Assembly (NCBI RefSeq): GCF_016429255.1
Contig: NZ_JAELUG010000004.1
Span: forward strand, 62,001-126,000
DNA from: Rhizobium sp. ASV8
GTDB lineage: Bacteria > Pseudomonadota > Alphaproteobacteria > Rhizobiales > Rhizobiaceae
Direction of reading: 5' to 3'
DNA: 64,000 bases
The stretch's first letter is position 1; every line of letters begins with the position of its first letter. A program made the translations under genes and the position numbers. Shown one piece after another: positions 9,055 through 17,784 of this stretch. The notes beneath the pieces were generated by a model, which had not been told where the DNA came from, searched no databases, and saw only the letters and a list, made by a program, of their open reading frames with translations.

Positions 9055-9783
9055 ATGCGCGTCGTCGTCACCCGCCCCAGGCATTCGGGTGAACGCACCA
9101 TCAGCCGACTGACGCAGATGGGCCATGAGGCATCGTTGCTGCCGCTGGCCGAGCCGGTTCATCATGTCGCCGAAGCAAGGCGTGCGCTTTTTGAAACCCA
9201 CGGCGCCATCGCCGTTACCAGCGCCGAAGCGATTCGGGTTCTGGCTGCATTGGAGCACGATCTCGCCCCGCACCTCGCCCGCCCGATCTTTGCCGTCGGC
9301 AAGGCAACGGCCAAGGAGGCGGCCGGCCTTGGCTTCGCCGATATTATCGCATCGGAAGGCGGGGGGACGGAACTCGCCGCGCTGATCTCAAGCCCCGCAG
9401 CCAACAATCGCGACGCGCCGCTTCTCTATCTCGCAGGTTATCCTCGGGCCGCCGGTTTCGAAGCGGGATTGGCCGGCCTGCAACTGCCCTTTCGCACGGT
9501 CGAATGCTACCGGATGCAGGATATCATTCCCGATGACGCTACGCTTCGCCGGCTTTTCGCGGACCGGCCGGCAGACGCGGTGCTGCTCTACTCCCAGCAA
9601 ACGGCGCAGCGCTTTTTCGGACTTTCCTTCGTGCAAGAAAATCAAACCCTATTCGACGGGATACGCTTCCTCTGCCTGAGTGAAGCCATCGCTGAAGCGA
9701 TTCCCGTGGCTCTTCACCCACATGTCGCCATCGCCAGCACGCCGGATGAAGACGGACTTCTGGCGCTGCTTGTCGCTGAGTAA
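9055..9783 (+). CDS. hemD: Uroporphyrinogen-III synthase
   Basis: This 242-residue enzyme cyclises hydroxymethylbilane with inversion of ring D to give uroporphyrinogen III. The family is weakly conserved, but the N-terminal VVVTRPRHSGERTISRL, the inter-domain AITSAEAIRVL-like segment (AVTSAEAIRVLAAL), IFAVGKATAKEA and VLLYSQQTAQRF are typical. Position directly after hemC and the length agree. Upstream spacing of 6 bases implies co-transcription. Confidence 0.93.
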   Translation: MRVVVTRPRHSGERTISRLTQMGHEASLLPLAEPVHHVAEARRALFETHGAIAVTSAEAIRVLAALEHDLAPHLARPIFAVGKATAKEAAGLGFADIIASEGGGTELAALISSPAANNRDAPLLYLAGYPRAAGFEAGLAGLQLPFRTVECYRMQDIIPDDATLRRLFADRPADAVLLYSQQTAQRFFGLSFVQENQTLFDGIRFLCLSEAIAEAIPVALHPHVAIASTPDEDGLLALLVAE

Positions 9784-9862
9784 GGCCGCAATTTTGATCT
9801 AAGGTCTTTCCATAATCGCCGTGTCTGTCTAACTTCGTTGCAGCGCATGAAAAGAGGACCTC

Positions 9863-11128
9863 ATGGTACCGGGAAAACCGCCTAACCATTCGAAGCCCAA
9901 AAACGAGCCGGTCACGATCGACCTGGAAGCCGAAAAAACTGCGCAGGACGCAGCATCCGAGAGTTTAACGGAGCGCGGCCACAGCGAATCCGGTTCCTCC
10001 TCCGCCAATGAAGTGGAAATGCCACTGGAAGCGGACAAGGAACCGTTACGCGAGGACGACCGGGAACACATGTCCGGTCCGCCCCCTGAGGAGCCGGGAG
10101 CCGCTGCGGACCGGATACCTGATCCGGTATCTCCCCATCCCGAGCAACCAAGACGGGAAGGCGCAACATCCGGATTGATCGCCGCCGGCATCGTCGGCGG
10201 CTTGATTGCGCTCGTTTGCGCAGGCGCGGTCCAATATGCCGGCCTGCTGCCGGGCCGAGGTTCGGGCAAAGACAACTCCGCCGAGATCACGGCACTCAAC
10301 GCAGAAATCGACGGGCTGAAACAGAGCGTCGCCAATCTTGCCGCAGCCCCGGCGCCGGCTGCAAAACCGGACAGCGCACTTACGGCCCGTGTCGCGGCGC
10401 TCGAAACCACGGTAGCCAACGGTGTGTCGTCAGGCGGGTCGACGGGTGCTGCAAGCGGCGATGCCGATCAGAAGATCGCCACCCTGACTGCCCAACTCAG
10501 TCAGCTGAAAGCAGATCTCGGCAAGGCGACCCAGAGCCAGGCGACCTCGGACGCCGAGGTCAGCAAGCGCCTCGATGACGCCGAGAAGAAGCTGAGCGGC
10601 CCCAGCCAGGAAAGTGCGGTTGCCCGCGCCATTGCGGCCGCGGCGCTGAAGGCCGCGATCGATCGCGGCGGCCCCTTCCGCCCCGAACTCGAAACTTTCG
10701 CCAATGTCGCACCTGATGATCCGGCTGTCGCCGACCTCAAGAGCTTCGCCCAGACAGGCGTCCCCTCGCGCGCCGACCTGATCCGTCAGGTTACCGACGT
10801 CGCGACCGCCATCGTCGCCACGACGCAAAGCAGCGATCCGAACCAGAGCTGGACCGATCGATTGATGTCGGGTGCAAAATCCCTGGTGCAGGTGCGCCCT
10901 GTCGGTAACGTGCCGGGCGACAGCGTCGATGCGATCGCCGCGCGCTTCGAGGACAAGGTGAAGAATGGCGATCTGCCGGGCGCCGTCAACGAGTGGAACA
11001 GTCTGCCCGAGACGGCCAAATCCGCCTCCGCCGCCTTCAAGCAATCGCTGGAAGCTCGCATCCGCGTCGAGGATCTGGTGAGCGATGCGCTGTCGAAGGC
11101 AATCGCCAATACCGGGAAACAGAACTAA
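9863..11128 (+). CDS. Mic60/mitofilin-like membrane protein (COG4223)
   Basis: This 421-residue protein has a hydrophilic acidic N-terminus (about 100 residues), one membrane helix around residues 105-130 (GLIAAGIVGGLIALVCAGAV), a periplasmic coiled-coil region (EITALNAEIDGLKQSVANLA and further heptads to about 250), and a helical C-terminal domain. This layout and its place between hemD and hemY match the alphaproteobacterial COG4223 family, proposed as the bacterial relative of mitochondrial Mic60, a crista-junction protein. A direct role in heme synthesis is not known; membrane organisation is an inference from the family. Confidence 0.85.
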   Translation: MVPGKPPNHSKPKNEPVTIDLEAEKTAQDAASESLTERGHSESGSSSANEVEMPLEADKEPLREDDREHMSGPPPEEPGAAADRIPDPVSPHPEQPRREGATSGLIAAGIVGGLIALVCAGAVQYAGLLPGRGSGKDNSAEITALNAEIDGLKQSVANLAAAPAPAAKPDSALTARVAALETTVANGVSSGGSTGAASGDADQKIATLTAQLSQLKADLGKATQSQATSDAEVSKRLDDAEKKLSGPSQESAVARAIAAAALKAAIDRGGPFRPELETFANVAPDDPAVADLKSFAQTGVPSRADLIRQVTDVATAIVATTQSSDPNQSWTDRLMSGAKSLVQVRPVGNVPGDSVDAIAARFEDKVKNGDLPGAVNEWNSLPETAKSASAAFKQSLEARIRVEDLVSDALSKAIANTGKQN

Positions 11129-11143
11129 GGACGGAGCGCAGCA

Positions 11144-12751
11144 ATGATCAGACTGCTTATCTTCGCCATTCTCGTCCTGGCTCTCGGCTATGGCTTCTCG
11201 TGGCTCGCGGATCGGCCCGGCGACCTCTCGCTGGTCTGGGAAGGCCAGCTCTATCAGACCAGATTGATCGTGGCCGCAGCGATCCTGATCGCCTTGATTG
11301 CTGCCGTGATGATCGTGTGGTGGTTCATCCGGCTGATCTGGACCTCGCCGCATTCCGTGACCCGCTACTTCCGCGCCCGCAAGCGCGACCGCGGTTACCA
11401 GGCGCTATCGACCGGATTGATTGCCGCCGGTGCCGGCAATGCCCTGCTCGCTCGCAAGATGGCGGCACGCACGCGCGGCCTCATCCGCGCCGACCAGGAG
11501 CCGCTCATCAATCTGCTGGAAGCACAGGCCGCCCTGATCGAGGGCAAGAACGACGAGGCGCGTCAGAAGTTCGAGCTGATGGCCAACGATCCCGAAACGC
11601 GCGAGCTCGGCCTGCGCGGGCTCTATCTCGAAGCCAAGCGTCTTGGAGCGCACGAAGCCGCGCGGCAATATGCCGAGAAGGCTGCAGATCAGGCGCCATA
11701 TCTGCCCTGGGCAGCGCAGGCGACGCTGGAATATCGCAGCCAGGCCGGCCGTTGGGATGATGCCATCAAGCTTCTCGACCAGCAGAAGGTCGCGCATGTC
11801 GTCGACAAGACCACGGCCAACCGCCAGCGCGCCGTGCTTTTGACGGCCCGCGCTAACGACCGGCTGGAAAGCGATCCGAACGGCGCCCGCGACGACGCGC
11901 TGGCGGCACTGAAGCTCGTGGCCGATTTCGTGCCCGCAGCCTTGATTGCCGCCAAGGCCCTGTTTCGCGAAGACAAGGTGCGCAAGGCGGCATCCATGCT
12001 CGAGCAGGTCTGGAAGACACATCCGCACCCCGAGATCGGCAAGGCTTATGTGCGTGCACGCAGCGGCGATTCCGTCACCGACCGCCTGAAGCGTGCCGAA
12101 CGGCTGGAGGCCATTCGCCCCAACAATGTCGAAGCCCTGCTTTTGACGGCAAAGGCGGCGCTGGATGCCGGCGATTTCAGCAAGGCCCGGAACAAGGCCG
12201 AAGCAGCCGCAAGGATCGATGCTCGCGAAGGCGCTTTCCTGCTGCTGGCCGACATCGAGGAAGCCGAAACCGGCGATCAGGGCCGTGTTCGGCACTGGAT
12301 GGCGCAGGCGCTGCGTGCTCCGCGCGACCCTGCCTGGGTCGCTGATGGTTTCGTCTCCGAAAAATGGCTGCCGCTTTCGCCCGTGACCGGCCGCCTCGAC
12401 GCCTTCGAATGGAAGGCGCCTTTCGGTCAGATCGAAGGACCTGTGGAAGAGGGAACAACCGTATCCGTCGATGCCGCGCTGAAATCGCTGCCGCCCGTAC
12501 GCGGGACCGTCTCCGCAACCGCGCCGGAGACATCGGCTTCACCGAAAGTTGCATCGCCGCCATCCGATACCTATGTCATGGAATTGGAGCCACCTGCGGC
12601 AAAGCCCTCGCCGAGCACGACCGCCGCGGCGCCGGGACCGACAAAGGAAGAGCCGGAACCGCGGCCCTTCTTTGGTGGCGCTCCGGATGATCCGGGCGTG
12701 AAAAAACCTAAACTTGAACCGGAACCCAAGACGCGGCTCAAGTTGTTCTAG
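11144..12751 (+). CDS. hemY: HemY-like heme biosynthesis-associated protein
   Basis: This 535-residue inner-membrane protein begins with two membrane helices (about residues 1-20 and 40-66), then has the HemY N-terminal domain with the segment RARKRDRGYQALSTGLIAAGAGN, followed by tetratricopeptide-like helical repeats. A Pro/Ala-rich tail (after about 430) ends with KTRLKLF. HemY of this type is a scaffold of the late porphyrin pathway and is not the protoporphyrinogen oxidase also called HemY in Gram-positives. It starts 15 bases after the Mic60-like gene. Its TAG stop is the first part of a repeat (12750-12813). Confidence 0.93.
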   Translation: MIRLLIFAILVLALGYGFSWLADRPGDLSLVWEGQLYQTRLIVAAAILIALIAAVMIVWWFIRLIWTSPHSVTRYFRARKRDRGYQALSTGLIAAGAGNALLARKMAARTRGLIRADQEPLINLLEAQAALIEGKNDEARQKFELMANDPETRELGLRGLYLEAKRLGAHEAARQYAEKAADQAPYLPWAAQATLEYRSQAGRWDDAIKLLDQQKVAHVVDKTTANRQRAVLLTARANDRLESDPNGARDDALAALKLVADFVPAALIAAKALFREDKVRKAASMLEQVWKTHPHPEIGKAYVRARSGDSVTDRLKRAERLEAIRPNNVEALLLTAKAALDAGDFSKARNKAEAAARIDAREGAFLLLADIEEAETGDQGRVRHWMAQALRAPRDPAWVADGFVSEKWLPLSPVTGRLDAFEWKAPFGQIEGPVEEGTTVSVDAALKSLPPVRGTVSATAPETSASPKVASPPSDTYVMELEPPAAKPSPSTTAAAPGPTKEEPEPRPFFGGAPDDPGVKKPKLEPEPKTRLKLF

Positions 12752-12813
12752 AGCACGTCCAGCAAGAGCGCGCAGCGGTTTTGCTGGATGTGCGTGAAAC
12801 GAAAAGATCGAGC
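12750..12813. repeat. Rhizobial palindromic repeat, AGAGCAYGTC family
   Basis: The element begins AGAGCACGTCCAGCAAGAG and has the core CGCAGCGGTTTTGCTGGATGTGCGTGAAA. It is a shortened, diverged relative of the copies at 55020-55125 and 29689-29794 (inverted). The TAG stop of hemY overlaps its first bases. Confidence 0.7.
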
Positions 12814-12860
12814 ATGGTGCCCCAAGAACCTTGCTCCGCTTGTATTGAGAACGGATACGG

Positions 12861-13346
12861 ATGTTTGAACGCTTTCAGGAATTTCTTCACAACCTGACCC
12901 AGGACCACCCGAAATCCGGCTTTGCACCCGACGACCCGCGCGTCGCGGTCGCGGCGCTCTGTATCCAGGTCATGGAGGCGGACGGCAAGATCGAGAACAG
13001 CGAGAAGAAGAGGCTGCGCAAGCTTCTGAAGGAGCAATATGGTCTTGAAGGCCGCAAGCTCGATGCGCTGATCGCCGCCGGCGAGGAGGCCGAAAGCGAG
13101 GCAGTCGACTACTATAGGTTCACTTCGGATCTGAAGCGTCATCTCGACAGCGCCCAGCGGCTCGAGCTGCTCGGCATTCTCTGGGATATCGTCTATGCCG
13201 ATGGCGAGCGCAGCGAGATGGAAGATCACGCGATCTGGCGCATCGCCGACCTCATGGGCATATCCGACCGCGAACGCATCATGAAACGCCAGGAGGCAGC
13301 TGCTCGCGCACCCGGCTTCAGGGTGGAGACAGGCAATGATGATTGA
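12861..13346 (+). CDS. TerB-like tellurite resistance family protein
   Basis: This 161-residue, mostly helical protein fits the TerB/DjlA N-terminal family: AALCIQVMEADGKIENSEKKR in the first half and the matching second repeat LGILWDIVYADGERSEMEDH, each with the acidic D-G-x motif that may bind a metal. Such proteins are common in rhizobia; the tellurite link is only by family name. Its end overlaps the next gene by 11 bases, so the two are probably co-translated. Confidence 0.88.
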   Translation: MFERFQEFLHNLTQDHPKSGFAPDDPRVAVAALCIQVMEADGKIENSEKKRLRKLLKEQYGLEGRKLDALIAAGEEAESEAVDYYRFTSDLKRHLDSAQRLELLGILWDIVYADGERSEMEDHAIWRIADLMGISDRERIMKRQEAAARAPGFRVETGNDD

Positions 13347-14064
13347 AGCGCCGAAGCGCGCCGGGCGACCCATACTGATCGTGCTTCATCAGGAGCGTTC
13401 GAGCCCCGGCCGCGTCGGCCAGATGCTGCTGGAAAAGGGCTACGACCTCGATATCCGCCGCCCTGTTCTCGGTGACCGGCTGCCCTCGACGCTTGCCGCG
13501 CATGCTGGCGCCGTCATCTTCGGCGGCCCGATGAGCGCCAACGATCCCGACGATTTCGTCAAGGCCGAGATCGACTGGCTGAAAGTGCCGCTCAAGGAAA
13601 ACCGTCCTTACCTCGGGATCTGTCTTGGCGCACAGATGCTTGCCCGCCATCTCGGCGCCAAGGTGAAAGCGCGCGACGACGGCAAGACCGAGATCGGATG
13701 GTATGCGCTGAACCCCACGGAGAAGGGCCGGCTGCTGATGCGCTGGCCGCAGATGGTCTACCATTTTCACCGGGAAGGCTTCGAGCTGCCCCATGGTGCC
13801 GACCTGCTTGCGACTGCGGAAACCTATCCTAATCAGGCCTATCGTTACGGCGCCAATGCCTGGGGCCTGCAGTTCCATGCCGAACTCACGCGCGCCATGA
13901 TGCAGCGCTGGGTCGTACATGGCGAGCACCGCTTCTGCATGCCGAATGCGCAGCAGGGCCGCGAGCATCTGGAAGGCCGCATGATCTTCGACGGCGCGCT
14001 CAAGGCGTGGCTGTCGGAGTTCCTCGATCTGGTCTTCGAGGGCAAGCAGGCGATGGCGGCTTAA
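13336..14064 (+). CDS. Class I glutamine amidotransferase-like protein
   Basis: This 242-residue protein has a complete GATase1 triad: the nucleophile cysteine in GICLGAQMLARHLG, and the His/Glu pair in LQFHAELTRAM. The GGPMSAND oxyanion-type segment is also present. Stand-alone members of this family are often called GMP synthase-like, but no synthetase domain is present and the amino acceptor is unknown. ATG codons at 13336 and 13339 are both possible. It overlaps the TerB-like gene. The AT-rich ParA-SIR2 island begins downstream. Confidence 0.87.
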   Translation: MMIEAPKRAGRPILIVLHQERSSPGRVGQMLLEKGYDLDIRRPVLGDRLPSTLAAHAGAVIFGGPMSANDPDDFVKAEIDWLKVPLKENRPYLGICLGAQMLARHLGAKVKARDDGKTEIGWYALNPTEKGRLLMRWPQMVYHFHREGFELPHGADLLATAETYPNQAYRYGANAWGLQFHAELTRAMMQRWVVHGEHRFCMPNAQQGREHLEGRMIFDGALKAWLSEFLDLVFEGKQAMAA

Positions 14065-14291
14065 AGCGGCTTTGTAATCTCGTTATCAAAGGTTACCTCA
14101 TGACACGCATCGCTCTCGCTGCAGCGCAATCCTGTAATCAATCCACCTCAGTCGACATCGAAGCGACTAATGGATCACTAAGCTACTTGAAAAACGGCAA
14201 CAATTGAGTCCCTAAGAATTATCATGCTTATTCTCTTACTGATTGCTCTATCTCACCTGAATAAGCTGCTCGGGAAAAGGTCTGCATGTTT

Positions 14292-15182
14292 TCACTTTTC
14301 TGATTTCGCAAGGAACGCAGCAAATATCTCACGGCGCCGAGCTTCAGCCGCTAGACTAAGCTCGTTGATTAGCACTGGCAATTGGGAGTGGTTGTCAGAA
14401 GTATCATATTGAATTATCTGAAGTTTCCTAAGGCGGCGATTAATCTCCACGATGTTTGAGGGTACTCCGTGAGCTGAGAAAATATAATGCGGCCGCGCCT
14501 TCTCATAACGCAATGCATATAACTCCATAAGCGATGTAATTGCTGGATCTTCCATGGAAAATCCAATAAATAGAAAGGTATAATTAAGAAGAAGAGTCTC
14601 TAAAAATGAAGCATATTCAGAATTACCAAATGCAAGCCTGATATACTCAGACCGCGAGAACACAAGACTCTGCACATCGTCAACTGTTCCGTGAATCTTC
14701 ACGAGATATTTTGTTGAATGGCTTTTAAATATATTAAATATAGAACGATCTATTCGCGAAATTACCGTTGGCAGATGAGTTGCATTCCCAAGGCGATTTT
14801 CCCAAGACACCTCAATCAGCTTATCAAAATTCGTCGTGAGAATAATTCTTTGGTCAAGGGCTACGATTGCCTCGTGCAGAGGGGATGGATCAGCCATCTG
14901 CCCAAATTCTTTCGAGACAAGCTCCTCCCACTGATCCTGTAAAGCTCGTTGGAGTATCTCGCAAGCAAGCAAGAAATCTCTTTGATTTAGTAAATCGGCA
15001 ACCTGTTCCTTTACGTCTTGCTCAGCAAGCTGGCTCGCGTCAGAAAGAAACTGCTGCCACGTTTTTATGCGGCCGTTGGCGCGTGTGGTCGCACTATTAG
15101 AAACGCCAGCACCTAAGAACAGCGCTACGCGTTGCCGGGCAAGGTCCTCTAGCAAATCCGGATTAAATACATTCTCAGCCAC
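14292..15182 (-). CDS. Stand-alone SIR2-like NAD-binding protein
   Basis: This 296-residue protein is almost entirely a SIR2-like domain. Motifs in order are VALFLGAGVS (residues 19-28), ILTTNFDKLIEV with Asn118 and Asp120, LVKIHGTVDD with the predicted catalytic His164, SLVFSRSEYIRL, and FLFIGFSMEDPAI. These are the NAD-binding and hydrolysing positions of SIR2 proteins used as NADase effectors in phage defence (Thoeris ThsA, DSR, SIR2-HerA). The GTG at 15182 is chosen because it overlaps the stop of the upstream ParA gene by 8 bases (GTGGCTGA); a longer frame runs to 15224. Codon use is much more A/T-rich than in neighbouring genes, suggesting transfer. NADase activity and defence function are inferred. 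Confidence 0.85.
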   Translation of the reverse strand: MAENVFNPDLLEDLARQRVALFLGAGVSNSATTRANGRIKTWQQFLSDASQLAEQDVKEQVADLLNQRDFLLACEILQRALQDQWEELVSKEFGQMADPSPLHEAIVALDQRIILTTNFDKLIEVSWENRLGNATHLPTVISRIDRSIFNIFKSHSTKYLVKIHGTVDDVQSLVFSRSEYIRLAFGNSEYASFLETLLLNYTFLFIGFSMEDPAITSLMELYALRYEKARPHYIFSAHGVPSNIVEINRRLRKLQIIQYDTSDNHSQLPVLINELSLAAEARRREIFAAFLAKSEK

Positions 15183-16281
15183 GATCGAGCAAACCACCAA
15201 GATTTTCAAGATAACGAGCGGCAATTACTCGATAAATCTCTCGTGCCTGCTTACGAAGTTGAGTATAACTTCCCGTACCACTTACACCAATCATTGGCTC
15301 ATGTTGACTTTGAGATTTTGGCGCCAAACTGCCAAGATGCCTGATATCACCTAAATGCGGATCAACTTTATTCGCGTCATAAAATCTATTTAGGCTAGTT
15401 GCGATCTGTAAAGGGAAACTCTCGCTGATATTTTTATATGCTTGAACGATGCGTTTTTTGACCGCATCTTCACCATTGTCCGGATCCGGTTCGGTACCCG
15501 TCCGTTCTTTATGTTGCTGTGTTACGTAGCCGACAAATCGAAGAGTTCGAGCTTGATCGATTGCCGGAATTTCAGACGGATCCTCAGATAGGGAGATGCC
15601 GGTTCGGAGTTCCTTTTGCCAAACGGTCACGGTGGAGCCAATATTTTTGATTGCCCAGCCAGAAAAAATATCAATGGCCATCGGAACTACAAAAAAATCC
15701 ATCGCAAGTAAGATAGATCGATTGATTGCTCCAAGTGATGGCCCCATGTCAAAGAAAACAAAATCATAGTTAAGCTCCCTTGCTTTCGCTACAAGATCAG
15801 CAAAAACAAAAGTCGTTCTCAACCCTCGCATACCACCGGCTTTTGCATCTCGCCAGTCTTGCGCCAACAAGTCTTCCTGAAGTGCTAGTCTTGGATCGCC
15901 GATAATCAGATCGAAACCGAACTTTGGCACTGTACGGATAGGTAACGTTTCACCATAGCCTTTTCCGAGCGTTAGCGGACGAATAACGCTATAAACGCTT
16001 GAAGGATCTGCCTCACTATATGTAATTAATGCATCTTCATCATCCAACACATACTGTGTCAAATTGCATTGTGGGTCACCATCAACGACCAATACTTTAG
16101 CTCCGAAGCTTTGCGCAAGCTCAGCCGCTAAGTTAGCAACGAGTGTTGTTTTCCCAACACCTCCTTTGTTATTGAAGAAACATGTTGCGTAGCCGCCATT
16201 CTCCTTCAACGGCTTGAATAGCGCCTCATGCTCAGGGAGCAAGGGCAAACCAACCTTTTTACGTCGATTTTGCTTCGCCAT
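15175..16281 (-). CDS. ParA/MinD-type ATPase, partner of the SIR2-like protein
   Basis: This 368-residue P-loop ATPase has the deviant Walker A box FFNNKGGVGKTTLVAN with signature Lys39 and Lys44, switch I-like VVDGDPQCNLTQYVL (Asp67, Asp69), and the Walker B-like VFFDMGPSLGAINRS (Asp178). A basic 30-residue N-terminal extension precedes the ATPase core and about 150 residues follow it. No ParB, parS-like site or replication gene is nearby, so plasmid partitioning is unlikely. RBS AGAGGAAAG precedes the ATG. It is translationally coupled to the SIR2-like gene, which suggests it senses a trigger or restrains the SIR2 effector. It could also be a domesticated relic of a plasmid module. Confidence 0.88.
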   Translation of the reverse strand: MAKQNRRKKVGLPLLPEHEALFKPLKENGGYATCFFNNKGGVGKTTLVANLAAELAQSFGAKVLVVDGDPQCNLTQYVLDDEDALITYSEADPSSVYSVIRPLTLGKGYGETLPIRTVPKFGFDLIIGDPRLALQEDLLAQDWRDAKAGGMRGLRTTFVFADLVAKARELNYDFVFFDMGPSLGAINRSILLAMDFFVVPMAIDIFSGWAIKNIGSTVTVWQKELRTGISLSEDPSEIPAIDQARTLRFVGYVTQQHKERTGTEPDPDNGEDAVKKRIVQAYKNISESFPLQIATSLNRFYDANKVDPHLGDIRHLGSLAPKSQSQHEPMIGVSGTGSYTQLRKQAREIYRVIAARYLENLGGLLDRG

Positions 16282-16303
16282 TTCTTTCCTCTAATGTAAC
16301 CTT

Positions 16304-16319
16304 TGCGCGTAGATGCGCA
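16304..16319. promoter_or_regulatory. Small palindrome in the leader of the ParA-SIR2 operon
   Basis: TGCGC and GCGCA arms of 5 bases flank a 6-base centre, between the proposed -10 box and the ParA start codon. It could be an operator or a leader hairpin; the short arms make chance a real alternative. Confidence 0.3.
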
Positions 16320-16327
16320 CTACAGCC

Positions 16328-16356
16328 TATAAAATTTAATATCTGCCAAAAGACAA
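16328..16356 (-). promoter_or_regulatory. Possible promoter of the ParA-SIR2 operon
   Basis: On the minus strand a TTGTCT (-35, 16356-16351) and a TTTATA (-10, 16333-16328) are separated by 17 bases in a markedly A/T-rich stretch 47 bases upstream of the ParA ATG. This is a by-eye match to a sigma-70-type promoter. Confidence 0.4.
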
Positions 16357-16527
16357 AATAATCTTCATAGATCGCCTGGTAATTTTTACGGAATTGTCTC
16401 GCGAAGGAGGTTCATATAGCCACCTAACCCATTTCGCTGCAGTTCCATTCGATGGCAGGCACAGGGAACACGCGTGTAGCTAACAATATCTATTGGTATG
16501 GAAGACGTGAAAGGTGACTGTAGTTTC

Positions 16528-17784
16528 CTACGCCGGCTGCGGGTCGCCGTCGCGATCCGGCGCATTCAAACTGTCGATCCGGCGAAGCTGTGGGAAGCCG
16601 GTCGCCCAGAGAAAGGCAACAGCAAGCGTGCCGAGACCGCCGACGACCACGGCGGGGATAGCACCGAAATAATGCGCCATGATGCCGGCACGGAATTCGC
16701 CGAGTTCGTTCGATGCCCCAACGAAGACCATGTTGACCGCATTGACCCGCCCGCGGACATGATCCGGCGTCCAGAGCGTGATCAGCGTCTCGCGGACATA
16801 GACCGAAATCAGATCCGATGCGCCCATGATGGCAAGGGCGACGATCGACAACCACGGCGAATGTGAGATGCCGAAGATCAGCGTCCCCACGCCAAACATG
16901 GCAACGCCGATGAACATGCAAATGCCGGCACGATTGCGAATGGGGTAGGTCGCCAGGAACACGCCCATGGCGATCGCGCCAAAGCTTGGCGCGGCGCGCA
17001 GCATACCAAGACCCCAGGGACCGAGCGTCAGGATATCCCGCGCATAGACGGGCATCAGTGCGACTGCGCCGCCGAGCAGCACCGCGAAAAGATCGAGAGA
17101 GACCGCGCCGAGCACCACCTTTTCCGACCAGATGAAGCGGAAGCCGGCAAGCATTTCGCTCAGGCTGCGCTTCTCATGCGCCACACGTTGCTGCGGCTTC
17201 GGAATGAGGAAGGTCAACACCGAGCCGGACGCAAAGAAAAGCACGGCCACGGTGTAAGCAACGCTGGGGCCGACGCCGTAAAGCAAGCCGCCTGCCACCG
17301 GACCGAGAATGGCGGCGGCATCCCAAGACATCGAGTTCCAGGTAATGGCGTTCGTCAGGTCCGCAGGCGGGATAAGATTGGGCGCCAGCGATTGCATCGC
17401 CGGCGTCATGAAGGCGCGCTCGATGCCGAAGACCACGAGGATCATGAAGACCGGAAGCGGCGCAAACCCGCCCGAGACGGTGAGAAACAGCAGCGCCGCC
17501 GCGCAGAGAGTGCCGACGAAAATGCAGATCGCCGCAATCAGGCGCCTGTTGTAGCGATCGGCGACTGTGCCCGTCACCAGAATCAGCAGCAGCGACGGCA
17601 GAAACTGCACCAGACCGATCAGGCCGAGATAGAGTGGCTGGCCCGTGTGCTCGTACATCTGCCAACCGACGGAGACGCTGACGACCTGCGTGGCAAAGGC
17701 GGTGAGGAAGCGCGCGAAAAAGAAATAGGCATAGGCGATATGCCTGAAGGCAGCAAACCGGTCTCCGCTGGCAGCGAACGACAT
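16528..17784 (-). CDS. MFS transporter, EntS-like
   Basis: This 418-residue protein has about 12 hydrophobic segments and the MFS motif GTVADRYNRRLIAA after the second helix. Segments such as VSVSVGWQMYEHTGQPLYLGLIGLVQFLP and the second-half LGALVFGIS-like helices resemble the enterobactin exporter EntS group (MFS_3). The substrate is unknown. The ATG at 17784 gives the family N-terminus MSFAASGDRFAAFRH; an ATG 11 codons earlier is less likely. It lies upstream of the ParA-SIR2 island on the same strand, with a 246-base gap. Confidence 0.85.
   Translation of the reverse strand: MSFAASGDRFAAFRHIAYAYFFFARFLTAFATQVVSVSVGWQMYEHTGQPLYLGLIGLVQFLPSLLLILVTGTVADRYNRRLIAAICIFVGTLCAAALLFLTVSGGFAPLPVFMILVVFGIERAFMTPAMQSLAPNLIPPADLTNAITWNSMSWDAAAILGPVAGGLLYGVGPSVAYTVAVLFFASGSVLTFLIPKPQQRVAHEKRSLSEMLAGFRFIWSEKVVLGAVSLDLFAVLLGGAVALMPVYARDILTLGPWGLGMLRAAPSFGAIAMGVFLATYPIRNRAGICMFIGVAMFGVGTLIFGISHSPWLSIVALAIMGASDLISVYVRETLITLWTPDHVRGRVNAVNMVFVGASNELGEFRAGIMAHYFGAIPAVVVGGLGTLAVAFLWATGFPQLRRIDSLNAPDRDGDPQPA

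Noticed and set aside
14101-14207. 35-codon frame between the amidotransferase and SIR2 genes
   Set aside because: It is short, without family resemblance or a clear ribosome binding site.
15175-16281. ParA gene as part of a plasmid partition or replication locus
   Set aside because: There is no ParB, RepB/RepC gene or parS-like iteron nearby, and the partner gene is a SIR2 protein.
14065-16527. tRNA or att site bordering the ParA-SIR2 island
   Set aside because: No tRNA gene or convincing direct repeat was found; the shared word TCGCTGCAG near both ends is only 9 bases and may be chance.
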